NCBI RefSeq assembly: GCF_019195455.1
Contig: NZ_JAIMBW010000001.1
Location: 434,001 to 498,000, forward strand
DNA length: 64,000 nucleotides
Direction of reading: 5' to 3'
Origin: Gymnodinialimonas phycosphaerae
GTDB taxonomy: Bacteria; Pseudomonadota; Alphaproteobacteria; Rhodobacterales; Rhodobacteraceae
Translations under genes and position numbers: made by a program
The notes under the pieces: model-generated
Seen by the model: only the letters and a program-made list of their open reading frames with translations
What the model was told of the DNA's origin: nothing
The model's database searches: none
Part shown: one piece after another, positions 29,567-39,854 of the stretch
Layout: each line of letters begins with the position of its first letter
How positions within the stretch are numbered: the first letter of the stretch is position 1

Positions 29567-30424
29567 CTAGCGCGCGGGCGCGATCACGTCCGTCATCACC
29601 CGCGCAAGCGCACAGAATCCCTCCAGCGGCACTTGCTCGGCCCGGTCGGTGGGCTTGAGCCCTGCGGCGATCAGTCGGTCCTCGATATCGGGGGTCAGCC
29701 CCTTCAGGGCCGCGCGCAGCATCTTGCGCCGTTGTCCGAAGGCGGCGGCGACCACGCGGGTCAGTACCCGTGCGTCGGCCTCGAACCGGGGGGCGGGCAG
29801 GGCGGTGAAATGGACCACCGCGGAATGCACCTTGGGTGGCGGCGTGAAGGCCTCGGGCGGCAGGGTCATGGCGATCCGCGCCTCGGCGCGCCACTGGGAC
29901 AGGATCGCGAGGCGTCCATAGGTCTTGGAGCCGGGCGCGGCCACGATCCGTTCGGCCACTTCGCGCTGGAACATCAGCGTCATGCTTTCCCAAGGGGGCG
30001 GCCAGGTGGCGGGGGTGAGCCAACGGATCAGGAGTTCGGTCCCGACGTTATAGGGAAGGTTGGCCACGATCTTGCGGGGGGCTTGCAGCTCGGCTTCCCA
30101 GTCCAGATCGAGGGCATCGGCGTTGAGAACCTTCAATTTTCCAGGGTAGGCGGCCGCAATTTCGGCCAGCACCGGAAGGCAGCGAGGGTCCTTTTCGACA
30201 GCCACGACCCGCCGTGCGCCCTCTGCCAGAAGCCCGCGCGTCAGCCCGCCGGGGCCGGGGCCGACTTCAAGCACATCGGCGTGGGACAGGTCGCCTGCCA
30301 GTCGCGCGATTTTCGCCGTCAGGTTCAGGTCCAGCAGGAAGTTCTGCCCCAAAGCCTTGCGGGCGGACAGGTCGTGGGTGGCGATCACCTGACGCAGGGG
30401 GGGCAGATCGTCGATGCCACTCAT
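29567..30424 (-). CDS. rsmA: 16S rRNA dimethyladenosine transferase RsmA
   Basis: 285 residues; dimethylates two adenosines near the 3' end of 16S rRNA. Motifs: [12 protein letters not shown] (N-terminal), the SAM motif [12 protein letters not shown], and catalytic [11 protein letters not shown]. The start overlaps the pdxA stop (ATGA). The pairing surA-pdxA-rsmA is the classic order. Confidence 0.97.
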   Translation of the reverse strand: MSGIDDLPPLRQVIATHDLSARKALGQNFLLDLNLTAKIARLAGDLSHADVLEVGPGPGGLTRGLLAEGARRVVAVEKDPRCLPVLAEIAAAYPGKLKVLNADALDLDWEAELQAPRKIVANLPYNVGTELLIRWLTPATWPPPWESMTLMFQREVAERIVAAPGSKTYGRLAILSQWRAEARIAMTLPPEAFTPPPKVHSAVVHFTALPAPRFEADARVLTRVVAAAFGQRRKMLRAALKGLTPDIEDRLIAAGLKPTDRAEQVPLEGFCALARVMTDVIAPAR

Positions 30425-31431
30425 TGTTCGGCCTCTTTGGGCGAAGACCCTCGGGCGGCGGCCATATCGTGCGCCATCTTCAGCGCCGCGATCAAGGAGG
30501 TCGCATCGGCACTGCCTGTGCCTGCAATGTCAAAAGCCGTGCCATGGTCCGGGGACGTGCGGATAAACGGCAGGCCGAGCGTCACATTCACGCCACCCGC
30601 GAAATCAATCGTCTTGATCGGGATCAGCGCCTGGTCGTGATACATCGCCAGTGCTGCGTCGTAATGTGCCCGTGCGCCGGCATGAAACATCGTGTCGGCT
30701 GAGGACGGCCCGCTGATCGTCATTCCTGCGGCGCGCAATTCTTCGAGTACCGGGCCGATCACCTCGATCTCTTCGCGGCCCATCGCGCCGCCTTCGCCTG
30801 CATGGGGGTTTAGGCCCGCCACGGCGAGCCGGGGGGCTGGGATGCCGAAATCACGGCGCAGCGCGGTTTCGGTGATCCGGATCGTGTCTCGCAACAGATC
30901 GGCCGTCAGGGCCTTTGGCACCTTGGCCACGGGGATGTGGATCGTCACCGGCACCACCCGCAGTTCGGGGCAGGCAAGCATCATCACCACACGTTCCACC
31001 CCTGCAAGATGGGCGAGGTATTCCGTGTGGCCGGGAAAGGCAAAGCCCGCACCATCCTTGAGCGCTTTCTTGTGGATCGGACCAGTTGTCAGGGCCGAGG
31101 CCTCGCCCCGCATCACCAGATCCACCCCGCGCGCGATCACATCGATCACGCCTTGGGCATTGGCCGGGTCCGGTTGGCCGGGAATGGCAGGGGCGGCAAA
31201 GGCGTGGGGCAGAACCGGCAGGCCATCATGGCAGGCCGCAGCTGCTTCGGAGGGGCTGGAGAGCGCCACAAGCGGCGCGCCAAGGCCCACCAAATGGGCC
31301 GGGTCACCAATCACGAAGAACGGCAACTTGGCCCCCAACGCGGCCCAGGCGCGGACAGCGATTTCAGGGCCGATGCCCGACGGCTCGCCTACGGACAGCG
31401 CGATGGGCCGGGCCATGGGGGGAACTGTCAT
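30421..31431 (-). CDS. pdxA: 4-hydroxythreonine-4-phosphate dehydrogenase
   Basis: 336 residues; a vitamin B6 synthesis enzyme. Signatures include [15 protein letters not shown] near residues 15-29, [34 protein letters not shown], and [14 protein letters not shown], whose His residues bind the metal. It begins at the base directly after the surA stop; an ATG five codons further in is also plausible. Confidence 0.97.
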   Translation of the reverse strand: MTVPPMARPIALSVGEPSGIGPEIAVRAWAALGAKLPFFVIGDPAHLVGLGAPLVALSSPSEAAAACHDGLPVLPHAFAAPAIPGQPDPANAQGVIDVIARGVDLVMRGEASALTTGPIHKKALKDGAGFAFPGHTEYLAHLAGVERVVMMLACPELRVVPVTIHIPVAKVPKALTADLLRDTIRITETALRRDFGIPAPRLAVAGLNPHAGEGGAMGREEIEVIGPVLEELRAAGMTISGPSSADTMFHAGARAHYDAALAMYHDQALIPIKTIDFAGGVNVTLGLPFIRTSPDHGTAFDIAGTGSADATSLIAALKMAHDMAAARGSSPKEAEQ

Positions 31432-32691
31432 TCAGTTGACGTAGGCGATGCGCGCCTCGGCACGTAGTTGTTCCAGATAATTCGCCGCGAGCCGCTGCAA
31501 TTGTTCGCCGAACAACTGCTCACGAATGCTGTCGATCCCGTCATCGGGCTCTGCCGTCACGCGGTCACAAAGCATGACCGCAAGCAAGACCGTGCCGTTG
31601 TTGCGCGTGACCGAGGTCGACATTTCGTGATTGTCGAGCGTACGGATCGCCATCGCGATGTCTTCGGGCACTTGGCCGGGCGGGACCGAGTGAAAGGTGA
31701 AACCGCCAGGGACCACACCGTAAAAATCGTTGCAAACATCGACGGCAGCATCCAGGCGCGCGGCCTCTGCCAGCGCCTCGACCGAGCGGCCGCCGGGGAT
31801 TGCAATGGTCACATAGTCAATAGAGGTGACGGGCAACCGCGGAGAGGTCACTTCGCGCTGGCCACGAAACTGGAACAACGCATAGGCCTGCCCGCCGCCC
31901 AAGGGCACGGGCGCGGTCACCTGACCGTAGCTCATGCTCATGAAGAGGTCGCGCAAACCCTCGGGCAATTCGCGCAACGCGCGCCAGCCCGTGACGCCAC
32001 CGGCCTCCCGCGTGGGGGCGGCGGAAAAGCGGCGCGCGGCTTCCGAGAACCGATCGACATCGCCGGCAAGATCGCGGCCAAGGCGCCCAAGTTCGGTTTC
32101 CAGTGTGGCCTGGTTGTCGGGGGTCACGGGGATGATGATTTCGGCCAGCGCAATCTCGATCCCGCCACCCAGTACGGTGCCCAGTTCAAGGGCGCGTTCC
32201 ACGTCTTCATCGGTGATCTCGACGCGCGGCCCGAAGCGTGCCCGCACCACGTTGCGCCAGGTGATGCCGTTGGCGACGAAATCGCGGATCGTTTCGGGCG
32301 CGATGCCTTGCTGCGCCATCTGTTGCAGGAACTGTTCGGGGCCCACGTTGGCGCGGGCGGCGAATTCCGACAGCCCCGCCTCGATCGCTTCGGGCGCGGC
32401 CTCGGCCCCGACGGCCAGCGCGGCATCCAGTTGCAAACGCTCGTTGATCAGCGCCTCAACTGCCTGCTGACGCAGATCGCCCTGGGCGTTCAGCACCTGA
32501 AGAAAGAGCATCCGCTGGTTGATTTCGTAGTTGGTCACGATGGTGTCGTTGACCTCGACGGCGGCCGCGAACGGGTTTTGCGCCTGGGCGGGCGTTGGCG
32601 CGACCGTACCCCCAAACCACAGGGCCATCAGCACTGCCCCAAGACCTGTCATTTGCCGCAATCGGAGTGCTGCCAAGACTATGCCGTTCAT
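31432..32691 (-). CDS. surA: Periplasmic chaperone/peptidyl-prolyl isomerase SurA
   Basis: 419 residues with a signal peptide ending PTPAQAQ. SurA_N helices follow (VNDTIVTNYEINQRMLFLQ), then one recognisable parvulin-like segment (AEIIIPVTPDN ... GWRALRELPEGLRDLF) and a weaker C-terminal part. It escorts outer-membrane proteins such as LptD through the periplasm, which suits its place after lptD. 77 bp separate it from lptD. Confidence 0.88.
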   Translation of the reverse strand: MNGIVLAALRLRQMTGLGAVLMALWFGGTVAPTPAQAQNPFAAAVEVNDTIVTNYEINQRMLFLQVLNAQGDLRQQAVEALINERLQLDAALAVGAEAAPEAIEAGLSEFAARANVGPEQFLQQMAQQGIAPETIRDFVANGITWRNVVRARFGPRVEITDEDVERALELGTVLGGGIEIALAEIIIPVTPDNQATLETELGRLGRDLAGDVDRFSEAARRFSAAPTREAGGVTGWRALRELPEGLRDLFMSMSYGQVTAPVPLGGGQAYALFQFRGQREVTSPRLPVTSIDYVTIAIPGGRSVEALAEAARLDAAVDVCNDFYGVVPGGFTFHSVPPGQVPEDIAMAIRTLDNHEMSTSVTRNNGTVLLAVMLCDRVTAEPDDGIDSIREQLFGEQLQRLAANYLEQLRAEARIAYVN

Positions 32692-32767
32692 CCGTGAACC
32701 CCTGTTCGTTCGTCCTGTGCCGCCGCATTTGCGGCAGCGTCGTTATCTAGTGGGCCCGGTCGGGCCC

Positions 32768-34903
32768 TCATCCACGGCAACTGCGCGATACCGAGCGGCC
32801 TTCGCGTCCAGCCCCGAACCCTGCCAGCGACACCGTCAACCCAAAGCTGGTGGCCGGCTCCAACGTGCTGGAAGTGGTATATCGGCGCGAGACGGAAAAC
32901 TCCATATCCAGACATTCATTCCTGTAGCCCAATGTCACGCCCGCCCGCGTCGCCTCGTTGTCCATGAAGTCGTACCGGAAATTCAGGCCCGCGTCCCAGC
33001 CACTGTTGAGCGCATATTCGCCGTCAAAGGCCAGTTCCGCCAAGGGATCGGCGCGCAATTCGCCCAGGTCTGCTTCCAGGAAGGTATAGGTTGAGATGAC
33101 CTCGTGGCGGTCCCCGCTCCAGGCCAGGGACAATTCGCTGGAGGTAAAGTTCAGCGCGCTGTCGAAAAGCGACCGGTTCGCGACGCTTAGCTGGTCCGAG
33201 AAGCTGAGGTGGGTGGCCATCAGGAAATCCGACTGCAAGCCATTGAGGCCAGAGCCTTCGGTGAATTGCCCCTCGTCCTCGCGGCGCAAGACCACGCCTG
33301 CGCCCACGCCCACCGTCCAGCCGCCCGGCGCGATGCGCGAGTAGCTGAGGCCGATATTGGCGCGCGTGCCTGTCTCGCGGCGGTCCGACCCGGGAAGACG
33401 GTCGAGAGAAAACAGGTTCGCCTCGTCGAATTCGACGATGAAGCTGTCTTCGTTCGGGGGGGCGTCGCCGAAGGTGTTGGACCAGACCAGTTGCGCGATG
33501 GGCTCGATCAGGTGGCTGACGCCTGTGGCTGTCGTGGCCTGCATCGGATAGCGCAATTCCACGGCGGAATAGGGCGTCAGGCGGTAAACGGTCGAGCCGA
33601 ATGTGGCGTCTTGCTGGGTATTGTAGACCCCGCCGTGAAGCGCCCCTTCAAAGGTGGCCATGAGACCGCCGAAGGTCTGCGATCGGCGCCAATCCAACGC
33701 GCCGGTGACGCGGAAGACATCGCGCCCGTCGTCCCCATCGATGGTCGAATAGCGATAGAAGCCCGTGCCCTCAAGCGTGGCCGTCAGCGTGCCACCGATC
33801 AGGTCCGGGGTGATCCGGCGGGTGATCTCGGCATGGGCGACGCGGGTGGGCAGGGTGTCGTTATCGACGCCGTCGCGCAGGCTTTCGTAGAGCGTGCCGG
33901 AGGCCTCGACATATTCATCGCGCCGCACGCGGCTGACGCGGGCGTAGCTTTCCAATGTATCGGGGTCATTGAAGCCGTAGGTCGTAAGGTAGCCCCGGTC
34001 GCTGACAGCCTGCAGCTGCAAATCGAGGGTGAACGCGCGCGGCAACTCGAACGACGCATCGGCGAACAGGTAGGCGCGGGTCGCATTGTTTGTCAGATCG
34101 TCCCACGACACAGCGCCTTCGGCCTCCAGTTCCCCGTTGCGGATGGCCTGACGGTAACGAAGCTCCACCGTCTGGGTACCGACGCCGATCCACGGGGTCA
34201 CGGTGATGTCGGCATGGTCGCCCAATTCAATGAAATAGGGCACCAGCAATTGCGTTCCGGTCAGGTCATCAGCGCTGACAGAGGGGGCAAGAAAGCCCGT
34301 CGCCCGTTCCAGCGTCGGGTCGGGCATGCGCATGCGCGGCAGAAAGAAGACGGGGACGCCAAGGACCCGGAATTGCGCGTTTTCGAAGTATAGCTGTTGT
34401 TCCTCGGCATCATGTATGATGCGCCGGGCGCGGATTTCCCACAGCGGTGTGGGGTGATCGAAGCAGACCTCGCACGACGACGCGACGGCCTGGTAAAGCT
34501 GTGTATAGCGCCCGTCCGTGTGGACAATCTCGGTGGCGGCGATCTGCAACTGGCGATCCAGAACCAGTCGTGCGGATTGCAGCACGCCGTTTTGCAGGTC
34601 CGCCGACAGCTCGGCAAAATCAGCGACAAATACAGCGTTGCCGCTTTCGTCTACCAAGGTGAGCGGGCCTTGGACGCGCAGGTTATCGGTGCTGCCGTCG
34701 TAGGTGATCGATTCCGCCCGGAGGCGCGAGCCCTCGAAGAAGACCTCCACCGCACCACGTGCAGTGACAGAGGTCGAGCCGTTGAAACGGATGTTGTCGG
34801 CGATCAGCGTGGCGGGCGCAGTCGTTTGTGCCGCCCCCGGTGACGGAAGGCAGACGAGCACGGCCAATACGACCGCAGCGATATGCAAGACGCAACGGGT
34901 CAC
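32768..34903 (-). CDS. lptD: LPS-assembly protein LptD
   Basis: 711 residues. A GTG start overlaps the lptG stop (GTGA); the signal peptide (HIAAVVLAVLVCLPSPGAAQ) is followed by a periplasmic LptA-like N-domain (LIADNIRFNGSTSVTARGAVE) and a large beta-barrel region of about 500 residues. LptD with LptE inserts LPS into the outer leaflet of the outer membrane. It is coupled with lptF and lptG, the inner-membrane half of the bridge. Confidence 0.94.
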   Translation of the reverse strand: MTRCVLHIAAVVLAVLVCLPSPGAAQTTAPATLIADNIRFNGSTSVTARGAVEVFFEGSRLRAESITYDGSTDNLRVQGPLTLVDESGNAVFVADFAELSADLQNGVLQSARLVLDRQLQIAATEIVHTDGRYTQLYQAVASSCEVCFDHPTPLWEIRARRIIHDAEEQQLYFENAQFRVLGVPVFFLPRMRMPDPTLERATGFLAPSVSADDLTGTQLLVPYFIELGDHADITVTPWIGVGTQTVELRYRQAIRNGELEAEGAVSWDDLTNNATRAYLFADASFELPRAFTLDLQLQAVSDRGYLTTYGFNDPDTLESYARVSRVRRDEYVEASGTLYESLRDGVDNDTLPTRVAHAEITRRITPDLIGGTLTATLEGTGFYRYSTIDGDDGRDVFRVTGALDWRRSQTFGGLMATFEGALHGGVYNTQQDATFGSTVYRLTPYSAVELRYPMQATTATGVSHLIEPIAQLVWSNTFGDAPPNEDSFIVEFDEANLFSLDRLPGSDRRETGTRANIGLSYSRIAPGGWTVGVGAGVVLRREDEGQFTEGSGLNGLQSDFLMATHLSFSDQLSVANRSLFDSALNFTSSELSLAWSGDRHEVISTYTFLEADLGELRADPLAELAFDGEYALNSGWDAGLNFRYDFMDNEATRAGVTLGYRNECLDMEFSVSRRYTTSSTLEPATSFGLTVSLAGFGAGREGRSVSRSCRG

Positions 34904-35994
34904 CCATCCTCCGTATGCAATAAAAAGCCAAGCGCCAAGAGGATTGCTGCAATCGGCGGCGTCCAGGCCACAAGTGTGACCGAGACTTGCCCGGTTTCGC
35001 CCAGAACCTCTGCAAAACGGCGGATGAAGACCACTCCGAACCCCAGAAGGATGGCCGCAAGCACCATGACACCGGTTTTGCCAAATCGCGTGTGGCGCAT
35101 GGTGAAGCCCGCGCCGATCAGCACCATGGCGGCCATCACCAGGGGTGAGGACAGTTGCATCTGGAACCATGTGCGGTGTTGCAACGCCGCAAAGCCCGCA
35201 TCGTTCAACTGCCGGATGAACCCCGGAAGATCAAAGATCGATACCGTTTCGGGGTTGCCGAAACTGTCGCGGATCTGTTCCGCCGTGAGGGTAGAGGGAA
35301 GGGTGAGTACCGCGAAGGTTCTCGCGTCCGCCTCGGCGTTGTCAGAGCCCGCGATGGGCCAACGCCTGACGTCCGCCAAGTCCCAAGCCCCCCGCTCCAG
35401 CACTGCCTCGCGCGCGTCCATCCGCTCCAGCAGGAGGCCGTTCGCGTCGAAGGTAAAGAAGGAGGCGTCGAAGAGATGCGTCCCGTCGGAATTGGTCGCG
35501 CGTGCGCGGATCACCGTTTGCTCGCTGCCGGTGCCCTGGCGCAACCACAAGCCCCCCTGCGTCAGCGAGACGGTCCGGCTTTCGCCGCCGGTCATCTGCG
35601 CGCGCGTCAACTCGAACTGGCGCGCGGTAGAGGCCACCAGCGGGTTCAGCAGCGCCAGTGCAAGCCCCCCGATGATAAGTGCCACAACAACCGGAGAGGC
35701 CGCCGCCGCCAGGGCCGAGCGTCCGGCCGCGCGCACCACCACCAACTCGGATGTGCGTGCCAGGCCCAGAAACAACAACAGCGTCGCCAGCATCACAAAG
35801 AGGGGCAGCAACCCCATCAACGAGCGCGGCAAGTTCAGCAGTGCCAGTTGCAGCACGGCGGTGAAGCCTTCGCCTTCGTTCAGGCCGCGCAGTTGGTCTG
35901 CCATGTCAATGGGCAGCAGGATCGCCACGAAAACAGCCGTCACGATCCCGAAAGCCATCAAAAAGCGACGTGCAATGTAGAGATGCAGGATCAT
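34900..35994 (-). CDS. lptG: LPS export permease LptG
   Basis: 364 residues, YjgP/YjgQ family, with about six membrane helices: two groups flanking a periplasmic jellyroll (residues about 120-260). Seen: MILHLYIARRFLMAF start, ARTSELVVVRAAGRS coupling helix. It forms the LptB2FG transporter that extracts LPS from the inner membrane. Both ends overlap neighbours by four bases (lptF and lptD). ATG 35994 is the supported start. Confidence 0.95.
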   Translation of the reverse strand: MILHLYIARRFLMAFGIVTAVFVAILLPIDMADQLRGLNEGEGFTAVLQLALLNLPRSLMGLLPLFVMLATLLLFLGLARTSELVVVRAAGRSALAAAASPVVVALIIGGLALALLNPLVASTARQFELTRAQMTGGESRTVSLTQGGLWLRQGTGSEQTVIRARATNSDGTHLFDASFFTFDANGLLLERMDAREAVLERGAWDLADVRRWPIAGSDNAEADARTFAVLTLPSTLTAEQIRDSFGNPETVSIFDLPGFIRQLNDAGFAALQHRTWFQMQLSSPLVMAAMVLIGAGFTMRHTRFGKTGVMVLAAILLGFGVVFIRRFAEVLGETGQVSVTLVAWTPPIAAILLALGFLLHTEDG

Positions 35995-37109
35995 GCCGGA
36001 ACGCTCCGCCATCGGGTGGAGCGGCGCATCGCCAATGCGATCATGATTGCGGCGATCACTGCCGCCAGGGCCGGTTGGGCATAGGCCATGGCCCAATCCT
36101 CGGCGTCCGCCCGAACGGCGGCCTCGCCCGCGTTGCGCACGATCTGCATGGGCAGCACGAGGGCCACGGCGATCAGGATCTGCTTCCAGACCCCAAAGCG
36201 CGAAAAGCTGCCAAGCATCAGCGAGGCGGCTCCGATCAGCGGCACGAAAATCACGAAAAGGGATTGCGCAATGCGGTCATGCCCTTCGAAGACCATGTGG
36301 GCCAGGGGCAGGTTCAACGCATCCGCCATCTGCCGATCGGCGGTCAGAAGAAAGGGCGTCGGCAACTCGCGCACATCCACCCGGCGCAGGGCAGAGTCAT
36401 CGATCAGCGTGGCGACGGAATAGGTGAAATCGCTGAACGAGATCGTCGCCAATCGCCCCGTCTCCAGGTCCAGCGTTTGGGCGATGCCATCGAACATCAC
36501 CAGCCGCGGGCCGTTGACTGACCGGACCAGCAGTGCCGTCGTGGCGGTATATGTTACCTCGACCCCGGGGTTGGAGGCATCTTGCAGGAAAAGGTCGCGA
36601 AACTCGCCCAAGGGGCTGATTTCGCGGATATAGACCGTAAGGCCACCGGTGGGGTGGATGAACTCTCCGGCGCGCAGGAACCGGCCCGTCAGGTCATCGC
36701 GGACCTCGCTCTGACGCTCGATGAACTGGGCGCGAGCGGTGGGTGCAAGGAGGTTGCCAAGCAGTGCCACCAAAAGCGCCATCAGGCAGCCGAAGACGAG
36801 GACGGGCCGCAAGAGCCGCAGGGCCGAGAGGCCTGCCGTTTGCAGCACCACCAATTCGGAATCGCTGATTAGGCGGTTGAAAATGTAGAGCGTGGCCACG
36901 AAGGCCGAGACCGGCAGGATCAATTGCACGATCCACGGCAGCGTCAGGGCTGAAAATTCAAGGAACACGCCGACGTTCTGGCCATCGGCGATCAGACTGT
37001 CGAAGAGGCGCGCGGCCTGGTTGACCCAATAGACCGACACCAGCACGAGGCTGAAAAAGCAAAACAGCATCACCAGCTGCTTCAAGATGTATCGGTCGTA
37101 CTGACCCAA
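35991..37109 (-). CDS. lptF: LPS export permease LptF
   Basis: About 372 residues, YjgP/YjgQ family, partner of LptG. Helices at the N-terminus (YDRYILKQLVMLFCFFSLVL), the coupling helix ISDSELVVLQTAGLSALRLL, a periplasmic domain, and C-terminal helices. I prefer a TTG start (giving LGQYDRY) preceded by a G-rich site; the ATG 51 bases upstream would add an unlikely leader. It is the first gene of lptF-lptG-lptD-surA-pdxA-rsmA and diverges from pepA, 164 bp away. Confidence 0.92.
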   Translation of the reverse strand: MGQYDRYILKQLVMLFCFFSLVLVSVYWVNQAARLFDSLIADGQNVGVFLEFSALTLPWIVQLILPVSAFVATLYIFNRLISDSELVVLQTAGLSALRLLRPVLVFGCLMALLVALLGNLLAPTARAQFIERQSEVRDDLTGRFLRAGEFIHPTGGLTVYIREISPLGEFRDLFLQDASNPGVEVTYTATTALLVRSVNGPRLVMFDGIAQTLDLETGRLATISFSDFTYSVATLIDDSALRRVDVRELPTPFLLTADRQMADALNLPLAHMVFEGHDRIAQSLFVIFVPLIGAASLMLGSFSRFGVWKQILIAVALVLPMQIVRNAGEAAVRADAEDWAMAYAQPALAAVIAAIMIALAMRRSTRWRSVPA

Positions 37110-37273
37110 GCCGTGGTACCCCCCACATGCGGTGTGCGGGTGGCAGCCCGACCGCGTCATCTATGTTTTATCAGCGATCTTCGCCCTTGCGTAGGGGCGA
37201 TCTGGCCAAGGGCGGAACAGCGCCGTAAGGTCTGGCGCGAATGTCACGCTTTTCGCCCGAAATGGAGCCCTTG

Positions 37274-38740
37274 ATGACCGACCTCATGTCCATCGATTTT
37301 TCCGAAACCGACCTTGATGCGCTTGCCGATGCAGCAGGCAAGCTGGCGATCCTCGTCACGCCCGATGGCAAGCTGGACCCGGCAGGTCGCCGGGTGAATC
37401 GCCTGACGAAGCAAGCGGTTGCACGGTTGGTCGAGTCCGAGAAGTGGGGAAAAGTGAAGGTCGGAGAAGGCTTTACCATGGGTTTCCCGGCCGGATTGGC
37501 CGCCGATGCCCTGCTGGTCGTGAAGTTGGAGCGTCGCCCCACGGTGGTGGAGGCGCGCAAGGCGGGCGCGTCCCTGGCGAAGTTCAAGGGCAAGGACGCC
37601 CTGACGCTGTACGCGGGCACGTTCAACCGCACCCCCGATATCGCACTGGGCCTTGCCCTGCGCGCCTATGAGTTCGACACCCACCGCACCAAGGAAAAGG
37701 AAGAGGGCCAAGGGGCAATGGTCTACTGCTCCAAGCCCGATGAGGTGGCGCCCGAGGCCGCCACCGCCATGGCCGTGGCAGAGGGTGTCTTCTTCACCCG
37801 TGATTTGATCAATGAGCCTGCCAACGTCCTGACAACGCAGGAGTTCGCCGATCGTCTGGCGGCGATGAAGGACATTGGCCTTGACGTCGAAGTGCTTGAT
37901 GAACCGGCTTTGGCGGAATTGGGCATGCGCACCTTGTTGTCGGTGGGCGAAGGCTCGGAAAGCCCATCGAAGGTCGTCGTGATGCGCTGGAATGGCGGCG
38001 GGAAGGAGAAGCCGTTGGCCCTGATCGGCAAGGGCGTGGTGTTCGATACCGGTGGCATCAGCCTGAAGCCTGCGGGCGGTATGGAAGACATGACGATGGA
38101 TATGGGCGGCGCGGGGGTTGTCTCGGGGGTCATGCGGACCTTGGCGCTGCGCAAAGCGAAGGCCAACGTCGTGGGAATTGTGGGCCTGGTCGAGAACATG
38201 CCCGACGGACGCGCGACGCGGCCCGGCGACGTGATCCGCTCGATGAAGGGCGACACGGTGGAGGTAATCAATACCGATGCGGAGGGGCGTTTGGTCCTGT
38301 GCGATGTCATGTGGTACGCGCAGGAGCGGTTCGAGCCTGTCGGCATGATCGATCTGGCGACGCTTACGGGCGCGATCATCATTGGTCTGGGCCATGAGAA
38401 CGCCGGAGTGTTTTCCAACTCTGACGCGCTGTCCGGCGCCTTCCTGAAGGCGGCAGGGGCCGAGAATGAAGGCGCGTGGCGGATGCCCTTGGGGGATGCC
38501 TACGACAAGTTGCTCAAAAGCCGCGTGGCGGACATGGCAAACGTTGGCGGTCGGGCCGCAGGCTCCATCACAGCGGCGCAGTTCCTGCAACGTTTCGTGA
38601 AAGACGAAATGCCGTGGATCCATCTGGATATCGCGGGCGTGGCCAGCGTGAAGACCGAGACCGCGTTGGCCCCCAAGGGCGCGACGGGCTGGGGTGTGAT
38701 GGCGCTGGATCGGCTCGTGCGCGATGGCTATGAAAGCTAA
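37274..38740 (+). CDS. pepA: Leucyl aminopeptidase (M17)
   Basis: 488 residues; removes N-terminal residues from peptides with a two-zinc site. The metal motifs GKGVVFDTGGISLKP and NTDAEGRLVLCDVMWYA are intact, with the catalytic Lys and Arg. The start at ATG 37274 fits GGAG seven bases upstream; an earlier ATG lacks this. It is divergent from the lpt operon and followed by holC. Confidence 0.96.
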   Translation: MTDLMSIDFSETDLDALADAAGKLAILVTPDGKLDPAGRRVNRLTKQAVARLVESEKWGKVKVGEGFTMGFPAGLAADALLVVKLERRPTVVEARKAGASLAKFKGKDALTLYAGTFNRTPDIALGLALRAYEFDTHRTKEKEEGQGAMVYCSKPDEVAPEAATAMAVAEGVFFTRDLINEPANVLTTQEFADRLAAMKDIGLDVEVLDEPALAELGMRTLLSVGEGSESPSKVVVMRWNGGGKEKPLALIGKGVVFDTGGISLKPAGGMEDMTMDMGGAGVVSGVMRTLALRKAKANVVGIVGLVENMPDGRATRPGDVIRSMKGDTVEVINTDAEGRLVLCDVMWYAQERFEPVGMIDLATLTGAIIIGLGHENAGVFSNSDALSGAFLKAAGAENEGAWRMPLGDAYDKLLKSRVADMANVGGRAAGSITAAQFLQRFVKDEMPWIHLDIAGVASVKTETALAPKGATGWGVMALDRLVRDGYES

Positions 38741-38769
38741 TCCATCACATGAAGAATGGCGTGTAAGTC

Positions 38770-39234
38770 ATGGGTGAGGCGTATTTTTACCACCTCACCC
38801 AAGCGCCGCTGGAGGTAACGCTAAGGGTGCTTCTGGGCAAATCGTTGCAAGCGGGCTGGCGTGTTGCCGTGCGCGGCAGGACGGAGGCTGTGCTGGACCG
38901 CCTGGACGAGCAGCTTTGGCTGGTACCCGAGGACGGCTTCCTGCCCCACGGCCGCGCGGGCGGTCCCCATGATGCCGATCAACCGGTGCTTCTGACGATG
39001 GGGGCGGCAGGCAACGATCCGTCTTGTCTTGTGTCGGTGGAAGGGGCGTCGGTTGAGGCCGCCGAGGTGGGCATGATGGAGCGGGTGATGGTCCTGTTCG
39101 ATGGCCACGACGAGGCGGCCTTGCAGACCGCGCGGGAACAGTGGAAGGCCCTGACGGCGGCAGGCGTTGCGGCGAAATACTGGTCCGAGGCGTCCGGGCG
39201 CTGGGAGATGAAGGCCGAAAGCGCAGCGTCTTAA
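38770..39234 (+). CDS. holC: DNA polymerase III chi subunit
   Basis: 154 residues matching HolC, which links the clamp loader to single-stranded DNA-binding protein. Typical: YFYHLTQAPLEVTLRVLLGK at the start, VRGRTEAVLDRLDEQLW, and VMVLFDGHDEAALQTAR. It follows pepA with a 29-bp gap, the usual pairing. Confidence 0.93.
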   Translation: MGEAYFYHLTQAPLEVTLRVLLGKSLQAGWRVAVRGRTEAVLDRLDEQLWLVPEDGFLPHGRAGGPHDADQPVLLTMGAAGNDPSCLVSVEGASVEAAEVGMMERVMVLFDGHDEAALQTAREQWKALTAAGVAAKYWSEASGRWEMKAESAAS

Positions 39235-39239
39235 GGCCA

Positions 39240-39818
39240 TTAACGCTCCAGGATCAAAGTCCCGTCGGCGATTTCCAACCGCGAGAACCGGTTGAGGTAG
39301 GTCATGCCCAGAAGGCTGCCGTCCATCTCGCCCGCATTCACGATGGCGCGCACGTTCTCGTCCACGATCCCGCTGAGCGACAAGGTCGCAATGCGGGTGG
39401 GCGCGGTCTCGACCCGGCCATTGGCGGTATTGGCACGGCCCGAAAAGATCAGGTCATCCGTCGCGATGCCGGCGCGCGTGGCATCCGCCTGGCTGAGCAC
39501 GATGGCCGAGGCCCCGGTATCGACCACAAAGCGGGTTGGCACGCCATTCACCTCCAACGTCAGGTAGAAATGCCCATCAGAGGCGCGTGGCACCTCGATC
39601 GCACCGGTTTGCATCACCGATTGCTGCGGCGCGATGGAACTGGACAGGTCGTTCCAAAGGCCCACGGCCACAAGCGCGCCCAGAAAGATGAAGCCCCAGA
39701 CCGCGAGGTAGCGGGCCATCTTCCCAAGCTGGCGGCGCTGACCCCAAAGGAAATAGCCGCCAACCGCACAAAGCAGCACGATCAGGTAGATCAGGCGGGG
39801 AATGTCTTGGCTATCCAT
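39240..39818 (-). CDS. Membrane-anchored retroviral-type aspartic protease (TIGR02281 family)
   Basis: 192 residues. Two membrane helices (about 8-25 and 37-56) precede a single aspartic-protease domain with the catalytic triad DTGAS at residues 100-104 and a second strand GSLLGMTYLNRF. Such proteins presumably work as dimers outside the inner membrane. Substrate unknown. It converges on holC with a 5-bp gap. Confidence 0.88.
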   Translation of the reverse strand: MDSQDIPRLIYLIVLLCAVGGYFLWGQRRQLGKMARYLAVWGFIFLGALVAVGLWNDLSSSIAPQQSVMQTGAIEVPRASDGHFYLTLEVNGVPTRFVVDTGASAIVLSQADATRAGIATDDLIFSGRANTANGRVETAPTRIATLSLSGIVDENVRAIVNAGEMDGSLLGMTYLNRFSRLEIADGTLILER

Positions 39819-39854
39819 GATGCAGATATAGGCAGGCTTGGACGAAATGAAACG

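Noticed and set aside
34904..35170. N-terminal extension of lptD
   Set aside because: The stretch is out-of-frame lptG sequence; the GTG at 34903 gives a proper signal peptide.
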